Source: CAYWMP01 sp964459445
GTDB taxonomy: Bacteria > Desulfobacterota > DSM-4660 > Desulfatiglandales > HGW-15
Length of the DNA: 54,010 bases
Direction of reading: 5' to 3'
Assembly (NCBI GenBank): GCA_964459445.1
Contig: CAYWMP010000014.1
Coordinates: 1-54,010 of the forward strand
Positions 42,450 through 50,892 of this stretch are shown here, piece after piece (position 1 is the first letter of the stretch; each line of letters begins with the position of its first letter). The notes below the pieces were generated by a model. The model did no database searches, was not told where the DNA came from, and saw only the letters and a list, made by a program, of their open reading frames with translations. Position numbers and translations under genes: made by a program.

Positions 42450-43328
42450 ATGGCAGAAAAGGACATCAAAGTGGGCTATGGTGTTGACATTGATGCCGTT
42501 GCCGGCTGGATTGGTTCCTATGGAGGGGAGGATTCACCGGATGATATTACCAGAGGGGTCTTTGCCGGTAAGGTGGGTATTCCCAGACTAATAAAGCTCT
42601 TCAAAACCAAGAACATCCGCGCAACTTGGTTTACTCCCGGGCAGTCTGCTGAGACGTTTCCTGACGAGTGCAAACAGATTGTAGACGAAGGACATGAGAT
42701 TGGGCTTCATGGTTACAGCCACGAGAATCCGCTGGCCATGACGCGCGAGCAGGAAGAAAAGATCCTCGTCAAGACTGTGGAGGTGTTGACAAAGTTGGCA
42801 GGCAAGGAACCCGTGGGATATGTGGCTCCCTGGTGGGAACTGAGTCCCAATACGATTGATCTGCTCCAGAAGTATGGTGTCAAGTACGATCACAGCCTGA
42901 TGCACCACGACTTCCAGTGTTATTATGCGCCCACAGCCGAAACGATCTATCCGATAGACTACAGCAAGGATCCGGATGAATGGATGAAACCCATGGAGTG
43001 GGGTGAAGAAACGGATGTGATCGAGATCCCGGCGAACTGGTACTTGGACGATCTTCCCCCGATGATGTTTATTAAGAAGGCGCCGAATAGTTTTGGCTGG
43101 GTGTCCCCCGATGTAATCCTGCAGCTATGGAAGGATCAGTTTGATTTCATGTACCGGGAATATGATGATGCCGTTTTCCCCATGACTATTCATCCGGATG
43201 TGAGTGGAAGACCGCAGTGCATTCTGATGCACGAGAAGCTGATCGACTATATTAATCAGCACTCAGGGATCAGGTGGTGTACCTTGTCAGAAATGGCCGA
43301 GGATTTCGCTGCCAAGAATCCGAAATAG
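42450..43328 (+). CDS. Polysaccharide deacetylase-family protein (PuuE/allantoinase-like)
   Basis: 292 residues from ATG 42450, behind AAAGGAGGGCTATGAA. It is an NodB-fold metal-dependent hydrolase: the catalytic Asp is in GYGVDIDAVAGW, metal His residues in EIGLHGYSHENPLAMT, and the far loop has FPMTIHPDVSGRPQ. The wording RATWFTPGQSAETFPDECKQ and VGYVAPWWELSPNTIDLLQK is that of the PuuE-type (cofactor-independent allantoinase) branch rather than chitin deacetylases, and there is no signal peptide. It would hydrolyse a cyclic ureide or an amide. It lies at the centre of an amide/ureide cluster, convergent with the amidase gene. Confidence 0.85.
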   Translation: MAEKDIKVGYGVDIDAVAGWIGSYGGEDSPDDITRGVFAGKVGIPRLIKLFKTKNIRATWFTPGQSAETFPDECKQIVDEGHEIGLHGYSHENPLAMTREQEEKILVKTVEVLTKLAGKEPVGYVAPWWELSPNTIDLLQKYGVKYDHSLMHHDFQCYYAPTAETIYPIDYSKDPDEWMKPMEWGEETDVIEIPANWYLDDLPPMMFIKKAPNSFGWVSPDVILQLWKDQFDFMYREYDDAVFPMTIHPDVSGRPQCILMHEKLIDYINQHSGIRWCTLSEMAEDFAAKNPK

Positions 43329-43348
43329 CAGCCGTAGCTGAATCATTC

Positions 43349-44779
43349 TTAGACGGCCCAGGTTAGATCCGGGGTGCGTCGGTGCCAGTCGGTAGCCTGT
43401 TGAAAGGCATAGCCGACACGGAGCACCACATCTTCTTGAAAGGGCTTCCCATAGACCATCAGTCCTATGGGAAGCCCTTTTTGCGTGAATCCGCAGGGCA
43501 CGCTCAAGCCGCACATATTCAGGGTACTGCCGATTGATGTGTTGCGAAGATAGGTAATGTTAAAATCGGCGTAACGATCCATATCGGCATCAACATCGGT
43601 TACCTGAAGAGCGGGGATAACGGTTGTCGGCACAAGCAGCGCATCCACATCTGTCAAGGCGTTTACCGCCTTTGCCCTGAGCTGTTTCCAACTAAAATTA
43701 TTTAGAAGATATTCGCTGGCCTCTGCTTTCTTGCCGTTGATCATTCGGTGAGATACAATCGGATCCAGGCGATCAAAATGCTCTTCCAACCATTTCTTGT
43801 TGAGCGTATAGGCTTCAGCAGCAATAATCAGCCCTTTGGGGTTGAGTTGCCGGGCCTCCTCGGCTTCAGAGAATGCGACGCTGCTTACCCGCGCCCCAAG
43901 TTCCTCGAACACACTGCCGCATTTCCGCACCGCCTTCTCGATTTCCGGGTGGACGTTTTCCCAGAATACGGATTCGGCAAAGGCCAATCGCATCCCCTGC
44001 ACACCCTTTTTTAAGTCTTTTAGCGTATCCGGTTGAGCCAGCCCCCAGGTGGTCTCATCGTCTCGGTCCGCGCCTTGCATGCACTGATATACAAAAGCAG
44101 CATCTTCCACTGACCGGCTCAAAACCCCTACCGAGTCGAGGCTCCAACTCAATGGATACACACCCGAACGCCCGATTCGGCCCACCGTAGTCTTTAGGCC
44201 TACTATACCGCACAGGGAAGCTGGGATGCGCACCGATCCCGCCGTGTCGGTTCCTAACGCCACAGGCGCCATACCGGCGGCCACAGCCACAGCGGAGCCG
44301 CTGCTTGACCCACCGGGAACATGATGGGTCTTGCACCAGGGATTCCATGGGGTGCCATGGTCGTGATTAATGCCCACACCGCCATAAGCGAATTGAACGG
44401 TGTTGGTCTTGCCCAGCAGGTTCATCCCCGCGCTTCCAAGTTTGCGGCACACGTGCGCACTCCTCGCAGCGATATTCTCTTCGAGCAGACTTGTGCCTGC
44501 GGTAGTAGGCAATCCCTTGATGTCAAAAAGGTCTTTGACTGAATACGGGACACCGTGCAGGACATCCAGGTCCTTTCCAGCACGCAAAGCGGTTTCTGCC
44601 GCACGTGCCTCCTCCATGGCCCGGTCACCACATACGAGACGATAGGCATTCAGCTTTGCATCCAGGGATTCGATTCGAGCAAGGTAATGCCCCGTGAGCT
44701 CCACCGGGGAGATTTCGCTTTGCCGGAGACTGCGGGTAAGTTCGGTGATACTTTGATAATGCAGGGGGGAATCACGCAT
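43349..44779 (-). CDS. Amidase (amidase signature family, AtzF/AtzE-like)
   Basis: 476 residues from ATG 44779, which has GAGGAGAGCGAGAAC in front; a longer frame to 45004 lacks such a site. The catalytic triad is Lys82 (VPYSVKDLFDIKG), cis-Ser158 (VPGGSSSGSAVAVAAG) and nucleophile Ser182 (GTDTAGSVRIPASLCG), again 24 residues between the serines. It cleaves an amide, biuret- or carbamoyl-type compound in the cytoplasm, with ammonia as a likely product. Starts of this gene and of the carbamoylase gene (45007) face away from each other across 227 bases that should hold both promoters. It is only about as similar to the amidase at 1524 as distant family members are (few blocks shared beyond the active site). 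Confidence 0.92.
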   Translation of the reverse strand: MRDSPLHYQSITELTRSLRQSEISPVELTGHYLARIESLDAKLNAYRLVCGDRAMEEARAAETALRAGKDLDVLHGVPYSVKDLFDIKGLPTTAGTSLLEENIAARSAHVCRKLGSAGMNLLGKTNTVQFAYGGVGINHDHGTPWNPWCKTHHVPGGSSSGSAVAVAAGMAPVALGTDTAGSVRIPASLCGIVGLKTTVGRIGRSGVYPLSWSLDSVGVLSRSVEDAAFVYQCMQGADRDDETTWGLAQPDTLKDLKKGVQGMRLAFAESVFWENVHPEIEKAVRKCGSVFEELGARVSSVAFSEAEEARQLNPKGLIIAAEAYTLNKKWLEEHFDRLDPIVSHRMINGKKAEASEYLLNNFSWKQLRAKAVNALTDVDALLVPTTVIPALQVTDVDADMDRYADFNITYLRNTSIGSTLNMCGLSVPCGFTQKGLPIGLMVYGKPFQEDVVLRVGYAFQQATDWHRRTPDLTWAV

Positions 44780-45006
44780 GTTCTCGCTCTCCTCTTTCCG
44801 ATGAGCTTCTTGTAAGATTTGTACATTAAGATGGTTCATTTTTTGTGTCAAGTGAATCTCCCAGAGGAAAGCGGCGGTGTCATTAGGGCAGATTGAGATC
44901 ACACTTTCCGAAACACCCTGGCTGCATCCGCGCTGATGCTTGACAACATTAGGCAATTCTGTAATTCTTTTTTTGGTCCAACAGGTACGAATTCCGGAGC
45001 ACAAAT

Positions 45007-46275
45007 ATGAGTGGAATTGCGCGGTTAAAGGGACGCCTCGTCGAGACAGGAGGAATCGGGAGGCCCGGATCGGTAAGAGTCGAGCGGTGCGACCAACTCA
45101 GCCTGGATATTGGGGTTACTCGGCCCGCCGGCTCCAAGGAGAACCGGCAGATCAGGGACTACGCCGTTCGATGTATGGAAGAAGCGGGCCTCCGGGTGGC
45201 GTTTGATGCCGTAGGGAACATCTTTGGGAGACGAGACGGATCCAAGCCTGGTTTAGGTTCGGTGATGTGCGGTTCCCACGTGGATTCGGTTCGGAACGGC
45301 GGTATGTTTGACGGCGCCTTGGGAGTCTTTGGCGCTATAGAAGCAGTGCAAAGGCTCAAGGAGGAGAACTTCGAAAACAAAAGACCCCTGGAGGTGGCAA
45401 TCTTTACCGGGGAAGAGGCGTCGGCTTTCAAACAGGTGCTCCTGGGAAGTTCAGTCCTGACAGGCAAGGTTCCATTAAAGCAGGCCCTGGACCTGAGGGA
45501 TGAGAAGGGACGAACGCTGCAGGATGCGCTGGATGGTATGGGATACCGGGGCACGTCCATCCGGAGTCTTGATGACGTGGAATTCATGATCGAGATGCAC
45601 ATCGAACAGGGACCGATCCTATATGAAGAAGGGACTCCGATCGGGATTGTGCAGGATATCACCGGATTGGCCTGGATGTTGGTGACCATCACGGGTCAGG
45701 AGAATCATGCGGGCACCACCCCCATGAATATGAGAAAGGACGCCTTGGTCGCTGCTTCGGACGTCGTCACTTTTGTAAACAAGCGGGCCAACGAAATGGT
45801 GGAGGAACTGGGTAGTTCGACGGTTGGGACGGTCGGCCGGCTAAATGTGTTTCCCAACGGAACCAATGTCGTCCCCGGTAGAGTGGAGTTGGGGATCGAT
45901 ATTCGGGATGTGAACCGGGAACATATGGAAGACCTGATCCAGGAAATCGTTGATTTCATAGAGAACCTCGAAGCCCGATACGATGTTATGACGGAAATTC
46001 AGATGCCGGCCATACATAATCCGGTTCCCCTTTCAAAGGAGGTCACCCGTGTGATCGAAGAATCGGCCAAGAAACTGGAGATTTCATCAAAACGGATGAG
46101 CAGCGGAGCCGGACACGACGCACAGAATATTGCCGAAAAGATAAAGACGGGAATGATCTTCGTCCCCAGCGTGCACGGAATCAGCCATTCACCCCTGGAA
46201 TGGACGGAATGGGCCGATGTTGAAAAGGGATTGGAGGTGCTCGTTGAAACACTGAAGAGTTTATCGAAAGAGTGA
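45007..46275 (+). CDS. Zn-dependent N-carbamoyl-amino-acid hydrolase / ureidopropionase (M20 family)
   Basis: 422 residues, typical. Metal ligands appear as His91 in CGSHVDSVRNGGMFDG with Asp102, Glu in TGEEASAF (136-137) and His198 in EMHIEQGP, and the C-terminus has SSGAGHDAQNI and HGISHSPLEWTEW. This set is specific for L-carbamoylase, allantoate amidohydrolase and beta-ureidopropionase rather than peptidases. It removes the carbamoyl group from the ring-opened product of a hydantoinase, giving amino acid, CO2 and ammonia. The hydantoinase gene follows by 49 bases, so the two form a catabolic pair. Confidence 0.92.
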   Translation: MSGIARLKGRLVETGGIGRPGSVRVERCDQLSLDIGVTRPAGSKENRQIRDYAVRCMEEAGLRVAFDAVGNIFGRRDGSKPGLGSVMCGSHVDSVRNGGMFDGALGVFGAIEAVQRLKEENFENKRPLEVAIFTGEEASAFKQVLLGSSVLTGKVPLKQALDLRDEKGRTLQDALDGMGYRGTSIRSLDDVEFMIEMHIEQGPILYEEGTPIGIVQDITGLAWMLVTITGQENHAGTTPMNMRKDALVAASDVVTFVNKRANEMVEELGSSTVGTVGRLNVFPNGTNVVPGRVELGIDIRDVNREHMEDLIQEIVDFIENLEARYDVMTEIQMPAIHNPVPLSKEVTRVIEESAKKLEISSKRMSSGAGHDAQNIAEKIKTGMIFVPSVHGISHSPLEWTEWADVEKGLEVLVETLKSLSKE

Positions 46276-46324
46276 TGGTGAGACTTATTCTCTGAATAAC
46301 ATCAAAGATGGAGGAATTCTGAAG

Positions 46325-47731
46325 ATGGCAAAGATAATCAAGGGTGGAACGATCGTGAGTGCGTCCGAGCAGTTCAAGGGCGATATTTTGATCGAGGGTG
46401 AGAAGATCGTTGCCCTCGGGAGTGGGCTTGAGGGACGTGCCGATGAGACGGTGGATGCCACCGGGAAGTACGTTTTTCCAGGCGGGATCGATGGCCATAC
46501 CCATTTCAAACTCCCTTTCATGGGAACCCACACGGCCAGCTTCGATACCGCGGCAGGAGCGGCGGTTGGGGGCACGACCACGATCATCGATTTCGCTCCG
46601 CAGCCGAAAGGCATGAGTCTTATGGACTCCATTGCGAAACATCGTGAAGAAGAGGCGGATGGCAAATGCCCGGTAGACTATAGTTTCCATGCCATCCTTA
46701 TGGATGCAAGCAAGGAGGGCGTCTTTGAAGAACTGCCCGAACTCATCAAGGCCGGGATTTCAACCATCAAGCTGTTCATGGCCTACAAAGGCACCCCGTT
46801 CATGTGCGATGACGCGATCATCTACCGCATGCTCAAGGCAACCGAGAAAGTGGGGATGATGCCCATGCTGCACGCAGAAAACGGCCACGTGATTGATGAG
46901 ATGCAGCAGGAGTGCCTCGCCAAGGGGTGGACGGATCCCAAATATCATGCCACGAGCCGCCCGCCGGTGGTGGAATCAGAGGCCACAGCCCGCGCCGCCT
47001 GCCTGGCCAAGGCTGCGAACGCCCCCCTATTTATCGTGCATGTGTCATGCACGGAAGCTATGCAGGCTATCCGATCGGCCTATATGGAAGGTGTGGAGAT
47101 ATTCGGGGAGACCTGCCCCCACTACATGACCCTGGGAGTGGAAAACCTGGCCAAACCCGATTTCGAAGGAGCTAAATATGTGTGTTCACCGGCCTTGCGG
47201 GAGGGACCTCACCACGATGCGTTGTGGCAAGCCATTGAGAACGGCTGGCTTCAAGTTGTGGGGTCGGACCACTGCGCGTTCAACTTCAAGGAGCAAAAAG
47301 AACTGGGCCGCGGGGACTTCACCAAGATCCCGAACGGCGCTCCGGGCGTCGAGAACCGCCTTGCAATCCTGCACACCTACGGGGTGGTAACCGGTAAATT
47401 GTCCCTCCAACGGATGGTGGATGTATTCGCTACTGCACCGGCAAAATTCTATGGAATGTTTCCTCAAAAAGGCAGCCTGACCGCGGGCGCAGATGCGGAT
47501 ATCGTGATATTTGATCCCGAATACAGTGGGACCATCAGTGTGAAGACCTCCCATCAGGGCATCGACTACAATGCCTACGAAGGGTTTGAGCAGAAAGGAA
47601 GAGCGGAAAAGGTGTTTCTGCGGGGCGACCTGATCGTGGATAATGGTGAGTTTGTCGGCCGACTCGAGCATGGGCGTTTCGTGGAGCGCGAACCCTATGG
47701 GCTAGCGTTCAAAGGGCGCCAGCGAAGCTAA
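46325..47731 (+). CDS. D-hydantoinase / dihydropyrimidinase
   Basis: 468 residues of the cyclic amidohydrolase superfamily. The two-metal site has His58 and His60 (GGIDGHTHFKLPFMG), the bridging lysine that becomes carboxylated is Lys149 (ISTIKLFMAYKGTPF), His183 is in MLHAENGHVID, then His in FIVHVSCTEAM, and Asp in VVGSDHCAFNF. Length and motif order match D-hydantoinases. It opens hydantoin, dihydrouracil or a similar ring to the N-carbamoyl acid that the preceding gene's enzyme would hydrolyse. The ribosome binding site is GGAGGAATTCTGAAG. Downstream lies a convergent DUF3830 gene. Confidence 0.95.
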   Translation: MAKIIKGGTIVSASEQFKGDILIEGEKIVALGSGLEGRADETVDATGKYVFPGGIDGHTHFKLPFMGTHTASFDTAAGAAVGGTTTIIDFAPQPKGMSLMDSIAKHREEEADGKCPVDYSFHAILMDASKEGVFEELPELIKAGISTIKLFMAYKGTPFMCDDAIIYRMLKATEKVGMMPMLHAENGHVIDEMQQECLAKGWTDPKYHATSRPPVVESEATARAACLAKAANAPLFIVHVSCTEAMQAIRSAYMEGVEIFGETCPHYMTLGVENLAKPDFEGAKYVCSPALREGPHHDALWQAIENGWLQVVGSDHCAFNFKEQKELGRGDFTKIPNGAPGVENRLAILHTYGVVTGKLSLQRMVDVFATAPAKFYGMFPQKGSLTAGADADIVIFDPEYSGTISVKTSHQGIDYNAYEGFEQKGRAEKVFLRGDLIVDNGEFVGRLEHGRFVEREPYGLAFKGRQRS

Positions 47732-47751
47732 GAGGCTGCCCATGGGGATCC

Positions 47752-48165
47752 TCAGACCTTTTCGAAAAGGATTTCCTGGGCGCCCTCCCAGAGGACCATT
47801 TTGCCCAAAGCTTGAAAATGTTCCTGACCTTCGACGATGGTGAGGAAATGATTTCCGGCTAGCTGACCCATCTTGCTGGCAAAGCAGGTACTGCCATAGG
47901 GAAACAGGATTTCTGTTTCGCTGATTCCGCCTGGGTAAAGCAGGATGTCGCCGCGGGAAGGATGGCTCGTGTGGTTTTCGTATCCCAGACCCAGATCAAG
48001 ATCGCCTAGGGGTATCCATACCGCTTCCCCGCTCCAGCGCACGTGAATGATCTTGTTCCGGTAGGGCAGTAGACGCGAAAAAACCGTGCACGTCTTCGGC
48101 GCTTCGTCCTCTTCCATCCGCGCCAGGAAATGAAACGGTCCCGCACTGATCTTCACGGTTTTCAC
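47752..48165 (-). CDS. DUF3830 family protein (cyclophilin-like fold)
   Basis: 137 residues. The pattern KISAGPFHFLARMEEDEAPK, TCTVFSRLLPY, then IIHVRWSGEAVWIPLGDLDL, then SHPSRGDILLYPGGISETEI and GNHFLTIVEGQEHFQALGKM is that of DUF3830, a cyclophilin-like beta-barrel of unknown function that recurs next to hydantoinases, carbamoylases and creatininase-type genes. Such a position suggests it acts on or binds a related ring compound. It has no signal peptide. It is on the opposite strand to the hydantoinase gene, with ends 20 bases apart, and has a GGAGG ribosome binding site. Confidence 0.85.
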   Translation of the reverse strand: MKTVKISAGPFHFLARMEEDEAPKTCTVFSRLLPYRNKIIHVRWSGEAVWIPLGDLDLGLGYENHTSHPSRGDILLYPGGISETEILFPYGSTCFASKMGQLAGNHFLTIVEGQEHFQALGKMVLWEGAQEILFEKV

Positions 48166-48198
48166 GATGATTTCCTCCTTTAAAACGATTCAGGACGG

Positions 48199-48220
48199 GC
48201 CTCAACCTATTCATTGAGGC
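48199..48220. terminator. Short hairpin between DUF3830 and creatininase genes
   Basis: GCCTCAA pairs perfectly with TTGAGGC around an 8-base loop, in the gap between the DUF3830 start and the creatininase-family stop (both minus strand). There is no run of T after it in the direction of transcription, so it may be a weak terminator or an mRNA leader structure. Confidence 0.35.
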
Positions 48221-48359
48221 TTATATCCCACTGTTGCCGGCACTTTACCGGGCCTTGAGTGGGTGATCTGACCGCTGTGGCGGCTTTGGCCCTCGGTGTT
48301 TGAAGGCGTTTCGCAGATGGCCTTAAATGAGGTAGAAAAATGGGATCAACCAAGCCCGC

Positions 48360-49124
48360 TCATTCTGAAGGATATGCCTTCTTCGTAACCTTCCAATCCG
48401 TCTTGTCCATCTTCTCTACGAAATCAACGAGGTAATCCACCAATACCTGTTTCATTTTCTTTCCTTTTTCGACCGTTCCTTTTTGTGGTGCACCGCTTGC
48501 CCCGAAATCCGTCAGTTCCTGGAAATTCCAAATCAGTTTTACGTTCTCATCCATCTCCGGAATCATGCCTTCAGCACGACTCATATCTACAAGCTCGGGG
48601 ACTATCGCAAGGGTCATGGACGTCTCTCCTTCACCCCCGTGCCCCAAGCCATCCCCGACCTCGAAGGTGTCCGTGGGCAACAAATTACCCAAAGTCATCC
48701 ACCAGGCATCGAGAACGGCAAGCTTGTAATCGGGATATTTGACCTTCATGTCCCTGGCGGCAATTTCGATAGGGGGAATGTTACCGTCATGTCCGTTAAT
48801 GACAAGCACCTTATTAAGACCCCAATAGCGCAATGATTCCAAGACATCTCGTACGACTTGGATCAACGTGTCGTTAGTCAGAGAAATGCACATGGGTTTG
48901 TGACGATAATGAAGGCTCATGCCGTACCAGAGCGGCGGCACAACGATGGCGCTTTCAAGTCTACTGGCCACCTCGCACGCTATACCGTAACTAGCGAACG
49001 TATCCGTGCCGAAAGGGAGATGCTCTCCGTGGCTCTCGCAGGAACCTAATGCCAAAATCGCCTTGTCGATGCCTGCCTCCTGAAAAGAATGCTCGTTGTA
49101 CTCCTCAAGCTTGATTTTTCTCAT
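48360..49124 (-). CDS. Creatininase-family amidohydrolase
   Basis: 254 residues, the standard size. Metal ligands of the family are present: Glu30 and His32 (GSCESHGEHLPFGTDT) with Asp41, His in VINGHDGNIPPIEI and Glu in GLGHGGEGETSMTLAI. In the usual NGHGGN motif one Gly is Asp here. The family opens cyclic amides such as creatinine, and includes MftE and formamide deformylases, so the true substrate is open. It shares the minus strand with DUF3830 (194-base gap) and is divergent from asnA. With hydantoinase and carbamoylase nearby, a creatinine-type or methylhydantoin-type pathway is plausible. Confidence 0.9.
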   Translation of the reverse strand: MRKIKLEEYNEHSFQEAGIDKAILALGSCESHGEHLPFGTDTFASYGIACEVASRLESAIVVPPLWYGMSLHYRHKPMCISLTNDTLIQVVRDVLESLRYWGLNKVLVINGHDGNIPPIEIAARDMKVKYPDYKLAVLDAWWMTLGNLLPTDTFEVGDGLGHGGEGETSMTLAIVPELVDMSRAEGMIPEMDENVKLIWNFQELTDFGASGAPQKGTVEKGKKMKQVLVDYLVDFVEKMDKTDWKVTKKAYPSE

Positions 49125-49215
49125 GCTTTCCTCCCGTCTGGTTTTTGATTTGAGTGACTTTTATAAATAAAAAAACCGGTATCGCGTGTCAATAGTTTCA
49201 TTTTTACGCTTTTTT

Positions 49216-49261
49216 GTTGATCAAAATGCTGCGCTGTTCTAGAAAGTTAAGTTGATCAAAA
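49216..49261 (+). promoter_or_regulatory. Two GTTGATCAAAA repeats before asnA
   Basis: GTTGATCAAAA occurs at 49216-49226 and 49251-49261, 35 bp apart; each holds the 8-bp palindrome TTGATCAA. They lie directly upstream of the asnA ribosome binding site in the divergent gap with the creatininase gene. A repressor site is plausible; the protein is unknown. Confidence 0.4.
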
Positions 49262-49276
49262 CTTAGGAGGTAAACT

Positions 49277-50407
49277 ATGTTGGACAAGACAGCAGATCTA
49301 GCCGGACCGGGCATCAGTACCTATGAAGAAGTTGAAAAGATTTTGCCCAATGACTACAGCCCCCTATTGGGCCCTAAGGATAGGATGAAAGCGCTCTACA
49401 GGGTCAAAAACTTTATCGAGGAAAACCTCTGCAAGGCCCTCAACCTCTTCATGGTCCAAGTGCCGCTCATTGTGACAAAAGAGAGTGGCGTCAATGACTA
49501 TTTGGATCGTGACGGCTCACGAACACCCATCGAGTTTCCCTGCGGACTGGGGTTGGACAAGCGGATTGAGACCCAAGTGGTCCAGGCCGCCACCAAATGG
49601 AAGCGCATGGCATTGAAACAGTTTGATTGCGAGGTCGGCGAGGGCATCTGCACGGATATGCGGGCCGTGCGCAAGGACTATTTCCTTGATCATGATCACA
49701 GTGCCTATGTAGACCAGTGGGACTGGGAACGTGTCATCATCGAGGATATGCGCAACCTGGACTTTCTGAAAAAAGTTGTTGATAACATCTGGGAGGTTCT
49801 CTATGAAGCGGGCCAAATGGTGAAAAAGGAGTTTCCTGGGCTGAATACCGACAAATATCCCGACTTTCCCAAAAAGCTGGAATTCTTCCACGCGGAGGAA
49901 ATCCTTGAACGCTATCCGGATCTACCTCGCAAGCAGCGTGAGACCAAAATGATCCAGGAGGTATCACCGGCCATTTTTATCATCGGTATCGGTTACACCC
50001 TTGAGGACGGCTATCCCCACGAGATGCGCGCTGCGGATTACGATGACTGGATTGTGCCGACCATCGAGAAAAACGGGAAACCGTTGCACGGCCTCAATGG
50101 TGACATCCTTGTCTGGAACCCCATCACCCAACGCCGCCACGAACTCACATCCATGGGTATTCGCGTGACCAAGGACACCATGATCCAGCAGCTCAAAGAG
50201 ACGGGACAGGAAGATTTCCTCGAATTACCCTATCACCAGGCCATCCTAAATGACGAGATTCCATTGAGCATCGGGGGCGGTATCGGCCAGTCAAGGACCT
50301 TTATGTACCTGCTCAGAACCGCCCATCTCGGGGAGGTGAGTGTCACGGTCTGGCCGGAAGCGCTAAAGGATATCTGTTCAGTTAGAAACATACACGTCCT
50401 GGATTAG
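49277..50407 (+). CDS. asnA: Aspartate-ammonia ligase (asparagine synthetase A)
   Basis: 376 residues; E. coli AsnA has 330, and the extra length is mostly at the N-terminus. It makes asparagine from aspartate, ATP and free ammonia by a class II tRNA-synthetase-like fold. Matching blocks include FMVQVPLIVTKESGVNDYLD, KWKRMALKQFDCEVGEGICT, HSAYVDQWDWERVI, IFIIGIGYTLEDGYPHEMRA, ADYDDW, GLNGDILVWNP, SSMGIRV-type TSMGIRVTKDT and IGGGIGQSRTFMYLLRTAHL. It follows AGGAGGTAAACT. Its place beside ammonia-releasing amidohydrolases suggests it captures their product. AsnA is known mainly from enterobacteria, some Firmicutes and archaea, so its presence here is notable. Confidence 0.95.
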   Translation: MLDKTADLAGPGISTYEEVEKILPNDYSPLLGPKDRMKALYRVKNFIEENLCKALNLFMVQVPLIVTKESGVNDYLDRDGSRTPIEFPCGLGLDKRIETQVVQAATKWKRMALKQFDCEVGEGICTDMRAVRKDYFLDHDHSAYVDQWDWERVIIEDMRNLDFLKKVVDNIWEVLYEAGQMVKKEFPGLNTDKYPDFPKKLEFFHAEEILERYPDLPRKQRETKMIQEVSPAIFIIGIGYTLEDGYPHEMRAADYDDWIVPTIEKNGKPLHGLNGDILVWNPITQRRHELTSMGIRVTKDTMIQQLKETGQEDFLELPYHQAILNDEIPLSIGGGIGQSRTFMYLLRTAHLGEVSVTVWPEALKDICSVRNIHVLD

Positions 50408-50467
50408 AAAAATTTTGTGATTCATTAGCTAAAAAGTTATTCATCAGCGATTAGATCATCCAATTGT

Positions 50468-50508
50468 AGCGTTGGAAATCCGACCCTTGGGGCCGGGTTT
50501 CTAACGTT
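50468..50508 (+). terminator. Terminator-like hairpin after asnA
   Basis: AGCGTTGGAAATCC pairs with GGGTTTCTAACGTT, including a few G-T pairs and one end mismatch, around a 13-base G/C-rich loop, 60 bases after the asnA stop. There is no T-run. The gap 50408-50892 otherwise holds only a doubtful small frame on the minus strand. Confidence 0.5.
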
Positions 50509-50609
50509 CAAACCAAAACACAGCCTTAATCCGCCACCGGATACCGCGACCTATCCCACTGAAAATCGTTTATATTTTCTGATAATTCCCATCTTTCACT
50601 AGGCATCCA

Positions 50610-50849
50610 CTATATTATGATTTCCCCCAAACTTATATAGGCCGGTCGGCGATCTAAACCTGTTTGCCTTTCCGTGGTATTTATCCCTTCGTTTTCCTTT
50701 AAGAACGTGCTAACCTCCCTTAGCAGTCCATTATTCCATTCACCAGGTTTACCCGCCTTACTTCTGGCGGGTTTAAAACCTTCGCTTTTCAGTTCCGCTC
50801 GAATGGTAGTGGCATAATTCAGTCGCTTTTTTACAGAAGTATTTTCCAT
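50610..50849 (-). CDS. Doubtful small hydrophilic protein
   Basis: 79 residues from ATG 50849 (an upstream GTG exists at 50864). The sequence MENTSVKKRLNYATTIRAEL, KSEGFKPARSKAGKPGEWNN is rich in charged residues and looks protein-like, but I recognise no family and see no good ribosome binding site. It could be a remnant of a larger gene. It lies divergent from the UPF0182 gene, whose promoter region it would overlap. Confidence 0.3.
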   Translation of the reverse strand: MENTSVKKRLNYATTIRAELKSEGFKPARSKAGKPGEWNNGLLREVSTFLKENEGINTTERQTGLDRRPAYISLGEIII

Positions 50850-50892
50850 GAGTTTAAAAACCACAAAGGCATCGTCCTAGGGAGAAAAAGAT

